NCBI RefSeq assembly: GCF_006874465.1
Contig: NZ_VIRL01000006.1
Span: 186,001-250,000, forward strand
Direction of reading: 5' to 3'
Length of the DNA stretch: 64,000 bases
Source: Microbispora bryophytorum
Lineage (GTDB): Bacteria > Actinomycetota > Actinomycetes > Streptosporangiales > Streptosporangiaceae
Below, in pieces: positions 34,109-42,458 of this stretch (positions are counted from its first letter, which is position 1; each line of letters opens with the position of its first letter). A program made the translations under genes and the position numbers. Under the pieces are notes generated by a model. The model had not been told where the DNA came from, made no database searches, and saw only the letters and a program-made list of their open reading frames with translations.

Positions 34109-35641
34109 GTGCCCATCGAGACCACGCCGGTCCTCGCCGATGCTCACAGCGCTCACCGCGCTCACGGCGCTCAGAGCCCCCAGAGCGCGCACGGCGCTCA
34201 GGGCACTCACGGCGCTTATGGTGCCGGGCCCGCGCCGGACGCCGACCTGGTGGCCGTGCCTTTCGGCCCCGGACCGACGGCCCCTGCCCCGGCGCCCTGG
34301 CTGGAGTCTCCCGTGCCGGTGGACGCGCTGCTGGCGCACTACGAGGCCAAGGGGGAGCCCGGCGAGGTCGTGGAGGTGCCCACCGTCCGGGACGGCGGCG
34401 GCGTGCGGCGCGTCCTGTTCTACGGCGTCGGCGACGGCTCGGCCGCCGCGCTGCGCAAGGCCGGGGCGGCCGTCGCGAGGCGGGCCAAGGGCAGGGCGTC
34501 CCTGTCGGTCGTCGTCCCGTCCGAGGGGGATGTGGCCGCCCTGGCCGAGGGCGCGCTGCTCGCGGCGTACGCGTTCACCGTGGGCAACGGCCGCTCGAAG
34601 CCGGTCGGGGAGATCGTCTTCGTCGGCGGGGACGAGCGGGACCTGAAGCGCGGCGAGGCGGTCGCGCGGGCCGCAGCGCTCGCCCGTGACCTCGTCAACA
34701 CCCCCTCCTCCGTGAAGACGCCCGCCTGGCTCGCCGAGCAGGCCAAGGCGGTCGCCGCCGGCTCCGGGCTCGACGTACGCGTGTGGGAGGAGTCCGAGCT
34801 CGGCGAGTTCGGCGGCATCCGGGCGGTCGGCCAGGGGTCGATCAGCCCGCCGTGCCTGGTCCAGCTCTCCTACACGCCGGACAACCCGCGCGCCCACGTG
34901 GTGCTCGTCGGCAAGGGCATCACGTTCGACACCGGCGGCCTTTCCCTGAAGCCCACCGAGGGCATGAAGGCGATGAAGACCGACATGGCGGGCGGGGCCG
35001 CCGTCATCGCCGCGATGAGCGCGCTGGCGGCCTTCGATGCGCCGGTGCGGGTCACCGGGCTCGTGGCGTGCGCGGAGAACTCCATCTCCGGCTCGGCGCA
35101 GCGGCCCGGGGACGTCATCACCCAGTACGGCGGGCGCACGGTGGAGGTGCTGAACACCGACGCGGAGGGCCGTCTCGTGCTGGCCGACGCGCTGGCGTAC
35201 GCCCACGCCGAACTGGACCCGGACGTCGTGATCGACGTCGCCACGCTGACCGGCGCGGCCAAGGTAGCGCTCGGCGTGAACCTGGGCGCGCTCTACGCCA
35301 CCGACGAGTCGCTGGCCGCGGACCTGGTGGCCGCCGGAGAGGCGGGCGGGGAGCGGCTGTGGCGGATGCCGCTCGTCGAGGACTACCGCGCGATGCTCGA
35401 CTCCGACGTGGCCGACCTGGCCAACGTCGACAGGAGGATGTCGGGCGCGGCGGGGTCGATCGCCGCCGCCCTGTTCCTGCGGGAGTTCACCGGCGGGCGG
35501 CCCTGGGCGCACCTGGACATCGCGGGGCCCGCGCGGGCCGCCTCCGACGAGGGCGAGATCACCAAGGGCGGCACCGGCTTCGGTGTCCGCCTGCTCCTGC
35601 GCTACCTCACCACCGCTTCACGGGCCCGCACGACGACCTGA
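34109..35641 (+). CDS. pepA: Leucyl aminopeptidase (M17, PepA-like)
   Basis: A 510-residue M17 metallo-aminopeptidase. The two-metal active site is complete: VGKGITFDTGGLSLKP, MKTDMAGGAA and NTDAEGRLVLADAL, with the catalytic Arg in the last motif. The N-terminal domain begins with an unusual low-complexity stretch (HGAQSPQSAHGAQGTHGAYG) encoded by roughly 9-bp repeats at 34139-34225. Start GTG 34109 chosen because GGAGG lies 6 bp upstream; the frame opens at TTG 34097. Cytoplasmic peptide turnover is expected. Convergent with the O-methyltransferase gene. Confidence 0.93.
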   Translation: MPIETTPVLADAHSAHRAHGAQSPQSAHGAQGTHGAYGAGPAPDADLVAVPFGPGPTAPAPAPWLESPVPVDALLAHYEAKGEPGEVVEVPTVRDGGGVRRVLFYGVGDGSAAALRKAGAAVARRAKGRASLSVVVPSEGDVAALAEGALLAAYAFTVGNGRSKPVGEIVFVGGDERDLKRGEAVARAAALARDLVNTPSSVKTPAWLAEQAKAVAAGSGLDVRVWEESELGEFGGIRAVGQGSISPPCLVQLSYTPDNPRAHVVLVGKGITFDTGGLSLKPTEGMKAMKTDMAGGAAVIAAMSALAAFDAPVRVTGLVACAENSISGSAQRPGDVITQYGGRTVEVLNTDAEGRLVLADALAYAHAELDPDVVIDVATLTGAAKVALGVNLGALYATDESLAADLVAAGEAGGERLWRMPLVEDYRAMLDSDVADLANVDRRMSGAAGSIAAALFLREFTGGRPWAHLDIAGPARAASDEGEITKGGTGFGVRLLLRYLTTASRARTTT

Positions 35642-35671
35642 GAGGCGGAGCGGTCCCGCGGCGGGCGCCGG

Positions 35672-36301
35672 TCAGTCGAGTCTGACGGCGGCCAGCAGCC
35701 CGGAGCCGAGCGGCAGCATCAGGGGACGCAGCCGTTCGTCGTTCCTCGCGAGCTTGCCCAGCTCCCGGATCGCGACCGTGTCCGGGTCGCGCCGGGTGGG
35801 GTCGGCCACCTGGTCGTCGCAGAAGGCGTCGGCGAAGACGACGACCCCGCCCCGGCGCAGGAGCCGTACCGACTCGTTGAGGTAGTCGATGTACTCCTGC
35901 TTGGCCGCGTCGCAGAAGACCATGTCGTAGCCGCCGTCGGCGAGGCGGGGAAGGACGTCGAGCGCGCGGCCGCCGATCAGGCGGATGCGGCTGCCGGAGA
36001 ACCCCGCCTCCGCGAACGTCTGCCGAGCCATGCGCTGATGTTCCGGCTCCACGTCCACGCTCGTGAGCGTGCCGTCCGGGCGCATGCCGCGCAGCAGCCA
36101 CAGGCCGGAGACCCCGCATCCGGTGCCGACCTCCACCACCGAGCGCGCGTTCACCACGGTGGCGAGGAAGCAGAGCGCCGCTCCGCACCCGGGCAGGATC
36201 GGGCGCGCCCCGACCTCGATGCCACGCCGGCGTGCGGTCCGCAGGATGTCGTCCTCCGGGACGAACTCCTCCGCGTACTCCAGGCTGGCCGGTGTCGCCA
36301 T
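35672..36301 (-). CDS. O-methyltransferase (family 3, class I SAM)
   Basis: A 209-residue SAM-dependent O-methyltransferase of the catechol/caffeoyl-CoA type. Motifs are VVEVGTGCGVSGLWLL (SAM), TSVDVEPEH (acidic ribose ligand) and YDMVFCDAAKQEYIDYL (metal/catalytic region). ATG 36301 follows GGGAGAGG and is preferred over ATG 36325. It is divergent from sigE, the same arrangement as Rv1220c-Rv1221. Substrate unknown; the conserved linkage to sigE suggests an envelope or stress function. Confidence 0.9.
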   Translation of the reverse strand: MATPASLEYAEEFVPEDDILRTARRRGIEVGARPILPGCGAALCFLATVVNARSVVEVGTGCGVSGLWLLRGMRPDGTLTSVDVEPEHQRMARQTFAEAGFSGSRIRLIGGRALDVLPRLADGGYDMVFCDAAKQEYIDYLNESVRLLRRGGVVVFADAFCDDQVADPTRRDPDTVAIRELGKLARNDERLRPLMLPLGSGLLAAVRLD

Positions 36302-36359
36302 CGGCCTCTCCCTCCCCTGCTTCATCTTGGACGCAGCCTAGGGGAGTCGGACCGGAACG

Positions 36360-36385
36360 GGAACTCACGCCACAACGGGGACGTT
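36360..36385 (+). promoter_or_regulatory. SigE-type ECF promoter upstream of sigE
   Basis: GGAAC (36360-36364) is followed after 17 bp by CGTT (36382-36385), the consensus recognised by the SigE branch of ECF sigma factors in actinobacteria. It reads towards sigE, with a predicted start about 100 bp upstream of GTG 36493, and implies positive autoregulation. Confidence 0.65.
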
Positions 36386-36492
36386 GCACGCTTTGAACGG
36401 TCTTTGTTCGAGACCGCTCGGCTCGCGGTGCGCAGGAAGGGGCGAAACCAGGCACTATGGCTGTAGCGACGATCCTGCAGAGAGGAATGCCG

Positions 36493-37095
36493 GTGGACGA
36501 GCACGACCACCAGGCGGAGACTTCGGTGTCCGACTGGACGCCTCCCACCTGGGAGGAGGTCGTCCGAACTCATTCCGCTCGGGTCTACCGGCTGGCCTAT
36601 CGGCTCACGGGTAACGTCCACGACGCCGAGGACCTCACTCAGGAAGTCTTCGTCCGGGTCTTCCGGTCCCTGTCGAGCTACACCCCGGGCACGTTCGAGG
36701 GGTGGCTGCACCGGATCACGACGAACCTCTTCCTCGACATGGCGCGGCGCAGGCAGCGCATCCGCTTCGAGGGGCTGGCGGACGACGCCGCGGAGCGGCT
36801 GCGCGGCCGCGAGCCGTCCCCGGCGCAGGCGTACGACGACGCACACCTGGAGCCCGACATCCAGGCCGCGCTCGACGCCCTGGCTCCGGAGTTCCGGGCG
36901 GCCGTGGTGCTGTGCGACATCGAGGGACTGTCCTACGAGGAGATCGCCGCGACACTCGGCGTGAAACTCGGCACGGTGCGCAGCCGCATCCACCGCGGGC
37001 GCGCCCAACTGCGGGAGGCACTCGACCACCGGGCGCCCTCCGCGAACCGGAACGGCGATCAAACCCCCCCTTCAATCAGCAGGGAGGGACTGTGA
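36493..37095 (+). CDS. sigE: ECF sigma factor SigE
   Basis: A 200-residue ECF RNA polymerase sigma factor. Region 2 contains [20 protein letters not shown] and VFVRVFRSL; region 4 contains [30 protein letters not shown] (HTH core [20 protein letters not shown]). GTG 36493 is chosen because AGAGGA lies 6 bp upstream; ATG 36457 and ATG 36487 are alternatives, and multiple starts are known for mycobacterial sigE. The neighbours are anti-sigma factor, htrA and tatB, the order of Rv1221-Rv1224. It directs the envelope-stress response. Its stop overlaps the anti-sigma start by 4 bp. Confidence 0.94.
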   Translation: MDEHDHQAETSVSDWTPPTWEEVVRTHSARVYRLAYRLTGNVHDAEDLTQEVFVRVFRSLSSYTPGTFEGWLHRITTNLFLDMARRRQRIRFEGLADDAAERLRGREPSPAQAYDDAHLEPDIQAALDALAPEFRAAVVLCDIEGLSYEEIAATLGVKLGTVRSRIHRGRAQLREALDHRAPSANRNGDQTPPSISREGL

Positions 37096-37655
37096 GTCAT
37101 CTTGACGAGCGCGTCTCCGCGCTCATCGACGGCGAACTCAGTCACAACGAGCGGGAACGCGCGCTCGCGCACCTGACCTTCTGCGCGGACTGTCGCGCGG
37201 AGGTCGACGCGATGCGCGCGCTGAAGTCCCGCCTGCGGTCCATGGATCCGCCCGCCATGCCGGCGGACCTCACCATGTCGCTGCTGCGCATGGCGGAGCC
37301 TGGAGGGCCGTTGCCGCCGCGGATGCGGCCCTTTCCCGACCATCCGGCCTTCGGCACCGGGCGACTGCCCGGCATGCACGCCGCCGGGCCCATGGACAAC
37401 CGGCCCCGGGGCCGGGACGAGGGACGATCGAGGCCGGGGCGGCCCGGTAGGGCCAGACGAGCGGGATACGTCGCCGTGGGAATGGCCGGCGCCGCCGTCG
37501 CCCTCGGCACCATGCTCATGGCCGGGGGATCCACGGCCACCCCGAACCCGACACCCGGCCAGATGTTCGTACAGCATCCCGCCCAGAACAGGGCGCCCGT
37601 GGTGAGCGTGTCGCCCACCCCGTCACCCAGCGTCACCGGGGGGCTTTCGCGCTGA
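37092..37655 (+). CDS. rseA: Zinc-binding anti-sigma factor (RseA-like)
   Basis: A 187-residue anti-sigma factor starting at GTG 37092, overlapping the sigE stop by GTGA, so the two are translationally coupled. The N-terminal ZAS domain ([20 protein letters not shown], then [14 protein letters not shown]) carries the HxxxCxxC zinc motif that binds region 2/4 of its sigma factor. A disordered Pro/Arg-rich linker follows, then one predicted membrane segment ([22 protein letters not shown]) and a Pro/Ser tail. It should hold SigE inactive until the zinc site is oxidised or the protein is degraded. Confidence 0.9.
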   Translation: MSHLDERVSALIDGELSHNERERALAHLTFCADCRAEVDAMRALKSRLRSMDPPAMPADLTMSLLRMAEPGGPLPPRMRPFPDHPAFGTGRLPGMHAAGPMDNRPRGRDEGRSRPGRPGRARRAGYVAVGMAGAAVALGTMLMAGGSTATPNPTPGQMFVQHPAQNRAPVVSVSPTPSPSVTGGLSR

Positions 37656-37761
37656 TTCGGGGAATCGGCATACGATCGGACACCACAGCCGACGTGTGCC
37701 GCGTTCCTCGTTACCGCGGCTGCTCAGCGGATGACGCCGTGTGCGAGGAGTGACTGCCGCG

Positions 37762-39051
37762 ATGACCGACGAAACGCGTCCGTACGGCGCGTCGGACCGG
37801 CCCGAGTTCCTTCCCGCGGGCGAGGAGCCGCAGGGCCCTGCGGACGGCCCTCCGCCCTCCACCGACGCGTACGGCATGGGCCCCGGATGGGCTCCGCCGC
37901 CGTTGTATCCCGTCGTGCCGCAGCGGGAGCCGCGCGGCCCGAACATCGCGCTGTTCGCCGCCCTGGCCGTGGTCATCGCGCTCGTGGCGGGCGGGCTGGC
38001 GAGCTGGGGCACGTTCCTGCTGACGCGTCCCTCCTCCGGCATCGACCCCGGATACGCGCTGAGCACCCCGTCGAAGCAGCCCACGGCCCGGCCGCCCGAG
38101 TCGGTGGCCGGGGTGGCCGCCAAGGTCCTGCCCAGCGTGGTCTCGCTGGAGGTCAAGGGCAACAGCGAGGCCGGCACCGGGTCGGGCTTCGTCATCAAGG
38201 GCGGCTACATCATCACGAACAACCACGTCGTGGCCGTCGCGGGACAGGCCGGGCAGATCCGCATCCGCTACAACGACCGCACCTCCTCGGGGGCGCGCGT
38301 CGTCGGCCGCGACCCCAACTCCGACATCGCGATCGTCAAGCCGGACGGGACCGTCAGGGCGCCGGAGCTGCCCCTCGGCAACTCCGACGGCGTGGTCGTC
38401 GGCGACCCCGTCATCGCGGTCGGCTCGCCCCTCGGCCTGTCCGGCACGGTCACCACCGGCATCGTCAGCTCGCTCAACCGGCCCGTCGAGGCGGGCGGCA
38501 GCACCGGGTCCGACTACGCGCTCATCAACGCGATCCAGACGGACGCCGCCATCAACCCCGGCAACTCGGGCGGCCCCCTGGTCAACGCCGCGGGCGAGGT
38601 GATCGGGGTGAACTCGGCGATCGCCACCGTCGGCGGGTCCCTGCTCGGCGAGCAGTCCGGCAGCATCGGCCTCGGCTTCGCGATCCCCGTGAACCAGGCG
38701 CGCCGCATCGCGAAGGAGCTCATCACCACGGGAACGGCCCGCACCTCCAGGATCGGCATCACGATCGACCAGAGCTACCAGGGCCAGGGGGTGCGGATCG
38801 CCACCCAGACCGAGGGCGGCACCGTGCCGGTCACGCCGGGGGGCCCGGCCGCGAAGGCGGGCCTGCACGCGGGAGACGTCATCCTGGAGGTCGACGGCCA
38901 GGCCGTGAGCGACAGCCGGGAGCTGATCGTCACCATCCGCAGCAAGGCCCCCGGCGACCAGGTGCGGATCAGGTTCCGGCACGACGGCGAGGTGCGGACG
39001 GCCACGGTCACGGTCGGCGCGGCTCCCGCCCCCAGCGCGCGGCCCTCATGA
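37762..39051 (+). CDS. htrA: HtrA/DegP-like serine protease, membrane-anchored
   Basis: A 429-residue trypsin-like protease with C-terminal PDZ domain. The catalytic triad is in IITNNHVVAV (His), NSDIAIVKP (Asp) and NPGNSGGPLVNA (Ser). The PDZ carries AGLHAGDVILEVDGQAV. An N-terminal disordered segment and one membrane span (IALFAALAVVIALVAGGLAS) place the protease outside the cell. ATG 37762 preferred (GAGGAG upstream); GTG 37741 is possible. It sits after sigE/rseA and before tatB as in mycobacteria and is expected to be part of the SigE envelope-stress regulon. Confidence 0.93.
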   Translation: MTDETRPYGASDRPEFLPAGEEPQGPADGPPPSTDAYGMGPGWAPPPLYPVVPQREPRGPNIALFAALAVVIALVAGGLASWGTFLLTRPSSGIDPGYALSTPSKQPTARPPESVAGVAAKVLPSVVSLEVKGNSEAGTGSGFVIKGGYIITNNHVVAVAGQAGQIRIRYNDRTSSGARVVGRDPNSDIAIVKPDGTVRAPELPLGNSDGVVVGDPVIAVGSPLGLSGTVTTGIVSSLNRPVEAGGSTGSDYALINAIQTDAAINPGNSGGPLVNAAGEVIGVNSAIATVGGSLLGEQSGSIGLGFAIPVNQARRIAKELITTGTARTSRIGITIDQSYQGQGVRIATQTEGGTVPVTPGGPAAKAGLHAGDVILEVDGQAVSDSRELIVTIRSKAPGDQVRIRFRHDGEVRTATVTVGAAPAPSARPS

Positions 39052-39130
39052 AGGAGGGCGTCCCCTGTCCACAGCTCGGGGCGCGGGCATTAGTCTGAGT
39101 TCAGCGTCACACGTGCAGGAGGAGATCGCC

Positions 39131-39478
39131 ATGTTCGGACTCGGCTGGGGGGAGGCCCTGGCGCTGGTGGTGATCGCCCTGCTCGTCTTCGGACCGGAGA
39201 AGCTGCCTCAGGCGGCCTCGCAGGCGGGCCGCACGCTGCGGCAGCTCCGGCAGATGGCCAACAACGCGAAGGCGGACCTGCAGGCCAACATGGGGCCCGA
39301 GTTCGCCAACTTCGACCCGGCCGATCTCAACCCCAAGAACTTCGTGCGCAAGCACCTGCTCGAGGACATCGAGAACGACTGGAACAACAGCCCGGACACG
39401 ACGGCCGAGCCGGTCGCCGCCCCCACGCCGGAGCTGGGCGTGGGGGAGATCCCGCCGTACGACAACGAGGCGACCTGA
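39131..39478 (+). CDS. tatB: Twin-arginine translocase subunit TatB
   Basis: A 115-residue TatB: a single N-terminal membrane helix with the conserved FGPEKLP motif after it (MFGLGWGEALALVVIALLVF, then GPEKLPQAASQAG), an amphipathic helix, and a variable acidic tail. ATG 39131 chosen because AGGAGGAG precedes it and the TatB family starts at this MF; a frame extension to 39113 exists. TatB with TatC recognises Tat signal peptides. Its place after htrA matches Rv1223-Rv1224. Length is normal for actinobacterial TatB. Confidence 0.92.
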   Translation: MFGLGWGEALALVVIALLVFGPEKLPQAASQAGRTLRQLRQMANNAKADLQANMGPEFANFDPADLNPKNFVRKHLLEDIENDWNNSPDTTAEPVAAPTPELGVGEIPPYDNEAT

Positions 39479-39505
39479 CCCGCTCTGGGTCGTGCCGGGC
39501 ACTCC

Positions 39506-40645
39506 CTAGTGCTTGACCGGTGAGATGTCGAGCTTCAGGCCCTTGAGGCTGGTCGACTTCTTGCCGAGGTCGGCCGCGATCCTGCGCAGCTCGGCGGCCG
39601 CCGGGGCGTCGGGGTCGGTCAGCACGAGCGGCTTGCCCTCGTCGCCCCCCTCACGCAGCCGCATGTCGATCGGCACCTGGCCGAGCAGCGGCACGCGCGC
39701 GCCCAGCGTGCGGGTCAGCGCGTCGGCCACGGTCTGGCCGCCGCCCTCGCCGAAAACGGAGATGCGTTCGTCGCAGTGCGGACAGGGCAGCCACGCCATG
39801 TTCTCGATAACGCCCGCGATCTGCTGGTGGGTCTGGGCGGCGATCGACCCGGCCCGCTCGGCCACTTCGGCGGCGGCCTGCTGCGGGGTCGTCACGACCA
39901 GGATCTCGGCCGTGGGCATGCGCTGGGCGACCGAGATCGCGATGTCGCCGGTGCCCGGCGGCAGGTCCATCAGCAGGACGTCGAGGTCGCCCCAGTAGAC
40001 GTCGGTGAGGAACTGGTACAGCGCGCGGTCGAGCATCGGGCCGCGCCACACCACCGGCGTGTTGCCCTCGGGCTTGAACATGCCGACCGAGATGACCTTG
40101 ATGTCATGCGCCACCGGCGGCATGATCATGTCCTCGACCTTGGTGGGCCGCTCGCTCACGCCGAGCATGCGCGGCACCGAGTGGCCGTAGATGTCGGCGT
40201 CCACGACGCCGACCTTCAGGCCTTGGGAGGCCATCGCGGCGGCGAGGTTCACCGTGACGGACGACTTGCCGACGCCGCCCTTGCCGCTCGCGACGGCGAA
40301 CACGCGGGTCAGCGAGCCGGGCTTGGCGAAGGGGATCTCCTTCTCCGGCCCGCGGTCGCCGCGCAGCTTCGTCTGCAGTTCCTTGCGTTGCTCGGGACTC
40401 ATGACGTCCATGTCCACGTGGACGCGGGACACGCCGTCGATCCGGGACACGGCTCCGGTGACGTCTCGGGTGATGGTGTCCTTCAGGGGGCAGCCGGCGA
40501 CGGTCAGGAGCACGCCAACGCGCACCACCCCGTCGGGGGAGATGTCGACGTTCTTGACCATGCCGAGCTCGGTGATCGGCCGGCGGATCTCCGGGTCGTT
40601 CACCGTAGCCAGCGCGGCCATGACCAGTTCAGGGGATGGTGCCAT
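39506..40645 (-). CDS. mrp: Mrp/ApbC-type ATP-binding iron-sulfur carrier
   Basis: A 379-residue MinD/ParA-superfamily protein. The N-terminal MIP18/DUF59 domain (VNDPEIRRPITELGMVKNV) is fused to the P-loop ATPase (VASGKGGVGKSSVTVNLA, deviant Walker A). Further motifs are VDADIYGHSVPRMLG and MDLPPGTGDIAISVAQ. The CPHC pair in WLPCPHCDER is the CxxC that binds a bridging [4Fe-4S] cluster in the dimer. It helps assemble or transfer Fe-S clusters in the cytoplasm. Convergent with tatB, matching Rv1224-Rv1229c order. Confidence 0.95.
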   Translation of the reverse strand: MAPSPELVMAALATVNDPEIRRPITELGMVKNVDISPDGVVRVGVLLTVAGCPLKDTITRDVTGAVSRIDGVSRVHVDMDVMSPEQRKELQTKLRGDRGPEKEIPFAKPGSLTRVFAVASGKGGVGKSSVTVNLAAAMASQGLKVGVVDADIYGHSVPRMLGVSERPTKVEDMIMPPVAHDIKVISVGMFKPEGNTPVVWRGPMLDRALYQFLTDVYWGDLDVLLMDLPPGTGDIAISVAQRMPTAEILVVTTPQQAAAEVAERAGSIAAQTHQQIAGVIENMAWLPCPHCDERISVFGEGGGQTVADALTRTLGARVPLLGQVPIDMRLREGGDEGKPLVLTDPDAPAAAELRRIAADLGKKSTSLKGLKLDISPVKH

Positions 40646-40662
40646 GAATCCATGCTATGGAC

Positions 40663-41157
40663 TCAGCGGGCATCCTCCGAACCCGCCCCACGCGATCTAG
40701 GCGGATCCGCGGTCAACTCGTCCTGCAGACGCTGGAGCTCCGAGCGGATGTAGTCGCGTGTGGCCACCTCGCCGAGCGTTATGCGCAGTCCGGCGATCTC
40801 CCGGGTGAGGTACTCGATCTCGGCCTGGTCGCGCTCGGCCGTCATCCTGTCCTGCTCGTACTGGATGCGGTCGCGGTCGGCCTGCCGGTTCTGCGCCAGC
40901 AGGATCAGCGGCGCGGCGTACGACGCCTGGAGCGAGAGCATCAGGGTCAGGAAGATGAACGGGTAGGGATCGAACTTGTACGGCGCGAACACGTTCCACA
41001 GCAGCCACACCCCGACGAACACGGTCATGTAGACGATGAACCGTGCCGTGCCGAGGAAGCGCGCGAACCGCTCCGAGAACTCGCCGAACGCCTCGGGGTC
41101 GTAGTAGAGCCGCAGGCGGTAGGTCAGCTCGCGCGGCTGGTCGAGGCGTTCTGTCAT
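40663..41157 (-). CDS. DUF1003 membrane protein
   Basis: A 164-residue DUF1003 protein with two membrane segments (ARFIVYMTVFVGVWLLWNVF and PYPFIFLTLMLSLQASYAAPLI) and the family motif QNRQADRDRIQYEQD, followed by a long helical, probably coiled-coil tail. Function unknown. It overlaps a 14-bp tandem duplication shared with the end of the MgtE-N/CBS gene, which gives two ATG starts; ATG 41157 is the one in frame. It is grouped with mrp and the MgtE-like gene as in M. tuberculosis (Rv1229c-Rv1232c). Confidence 0.9.
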   Translation of the reverse strand: MTERLDQPRELTYRLRLYYDPEAFGEFSERFARFLGTARFIVYMTVFVGVWLLWNVFAPYKFDPYPFIFLTLMLSLQASYAAPLILLAQNRQADRDRIQYEQDRMTAERDQAEIEYLTREIAGLRITLGEVATRDYIRSELQRLQDELTADPPRSRGAGSEDAR

Positions 41158-41174
41158 GGGCGTTCTGTCATGGG
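41147..41174. repeat. 14-bp tandem duplication at the MgtE-N/DUF1003 junction
   Basis: CGTTCTGTCATGGG occurs twice in direct tandem (41147-41160 and 41161-41174). On the coding (minus) strand it contains both the MgtE-like stop and two ATG codons. The first ATG opens a five-codon frame (MTERP) whose stop overlaps the true DUF1003 start. Confidence 0.9.
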
Positions 41175-42373
41175 CGTTCCCGCCAGTCCTCCGGGAGCAT
41201 GTGGTCGAGCACGTCGTCGACGGTCACCGCGCCGAGCAGGCGGCCCAGCTCGTCCACGACGGGGACCGCGACCAGGTTGTACGTCGCGAGGTACGACGCC
41301 ACCTCGTGGACCGTCAGCTCGGGCCTGATCGGGTCCACGGTGATGTCTATCACGCTGCCGAGCAGCGTCGACGGAGGCTCCCTGAGCAGCCGCTGGAAGT
41401 GCGCCACCCCCAGGAAGCGCCCGGTCGGCGTCTCGCCCGGCGGGCGGGTCACGTACACCTGGGCGGCGACGGCGGGGGGACGCTCCTCCTGACGGATGTG
41501 CGCCAGGGCCTCGGCCACGGTGGAGGTCGGCGGGAGGACGACCGGCTCGGTCGTCATCATGCCGCCGGCGGTGAACTCGCCGTAGGTCAGCAACCGCCGG
41601 ACCGGCGCGGCCTCTTCGGGCACCATGAGCCGCAGCAGCCCCTCGGCCTGCTCGGCGGGCAGTTCCTGCAGCAGGTCGGCGGCGTCGTCGGGGCTCATCT
41701 CCTCCAGCACGTCGGCGGCGCGCTCCCGGTGCAGCCGGCTCAGCACGAGCACCTGGTCGCGCTCGGGCAGCTCCTCCAGCACGTCGGCGAGCCGGTCGTC
41801 GTCCAGTGCGGCGGCGACCTCGGCCATCCGCTTGGTCGGCAGCTCGTGCAGCATGTTCGCCAGGTCGGCCGGGCGCAGCGCCTCGAAGGCGGCGAGCAGG
41901 TTGGCCGCGCCCTGGTCCTTCTGGATCCCCGCGAAGCCGGTGATCTCGTCCCAGTCGACGATCAGCGTCTCGCCCCTGCGCCGCGTCCCGCGGCGTACCG
42001 CGACCTTCGTGATGAGCCAGTCGGACGGCCTCGGCTGCTCCATGGCCAAGTCCTGTACGGTCACCCGCTCGCCCTTGTACGTGACGGTGCGGTCGAGCAT
42101 CTCCCCGATGGCGAGCGTCTCGGCGTCCCGGCACTCGAACCTGCGCATGTTGAGCTTGCCGGTGAAGATGAGCGCGCGGGCCTCGATGCTGGTGATCCTG
42201 GTGATCGGCAGGAAGACCCGCCGGCGTGGCTGGACCTCGACGACGAAGCCGTGCACCCGGGGGAGCATCGGTCCACGCAGCGAGACGACGACGTCCCGGA
42301 TCCGGCCGATCTGGTCGCCGGCCGGGTCGAAGACCGCCAGTCCCGCCAGGCGCGCCACGAAGATCCGATCCAC
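41168..42373 (-). CDS. MgtE N-domain and CBS-pair protein with PRC-barrel start, no membrane channel
   Basis: A 401-residue cytoplasmic protein: a PRC-barrel-like N terminus (FDPAGDQIGRIRDVVVSL), the MgtE-N helical superhelix (HELPTKRMAEVAAALDDDRL and repeated DVLEELP, VLEEMSPDDAADLLQEL), and a CBS pair (YGEFTAGGMMTTEPVVLPPT and VAVPVVDELGRLLGAVT). These are the Mg2+-sensing parts of MgtE channels, but the five-helix membrane channel is absent. It may sense Mg2+ or nucleotides and act on another protein. Its stop overlaps a spurious ATG within the 14-bp duplication. Conserved next to mrp (compare Rv1232c). Confidence 0.9.
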   Translation of the reverse strand: MDRIFVARLAGLAVFDPAGDQIGRIRDVVVSLRGPMLPRVHGFVVEVQPRRRVFLPITRITSIEARALIFTGKLNMRRFECRDAETLAIGEMLDRTVTYKGERVTVQDLAMEQPRPSDWLITKVAVRRGTRRRGETLIVDWDEITGFAGIQKDQGAANLLAAFEALRPADLANMLHELPTKRMAEVAAALDDDRLADVLEELPERDQVLVLSRLHRERAADVLEEMSPDDAADLLQELPAEQAEGLLRLMVPEEAAPVRRLLTYGEFTAGGMMTTEPVVLPPTSTVAEALAHIRQEERPPAVAAQVYVTRPPGETPTGRFLGVAHFQRLLREPPSTLLGSVIDITVDPIRPELTVHEVASYLATYNLVAVPVVDELGRLLGAVTVDDVLDHMLPEDWRERP

Positions 42374-42458
42374 TCTGCCAGGTTACGCACGGATGCGGAC
42401 GGCTCCGGGTTATGACAGGATCAAAGCCGATTATTGGTAATTACATGGGCAGGTGACG

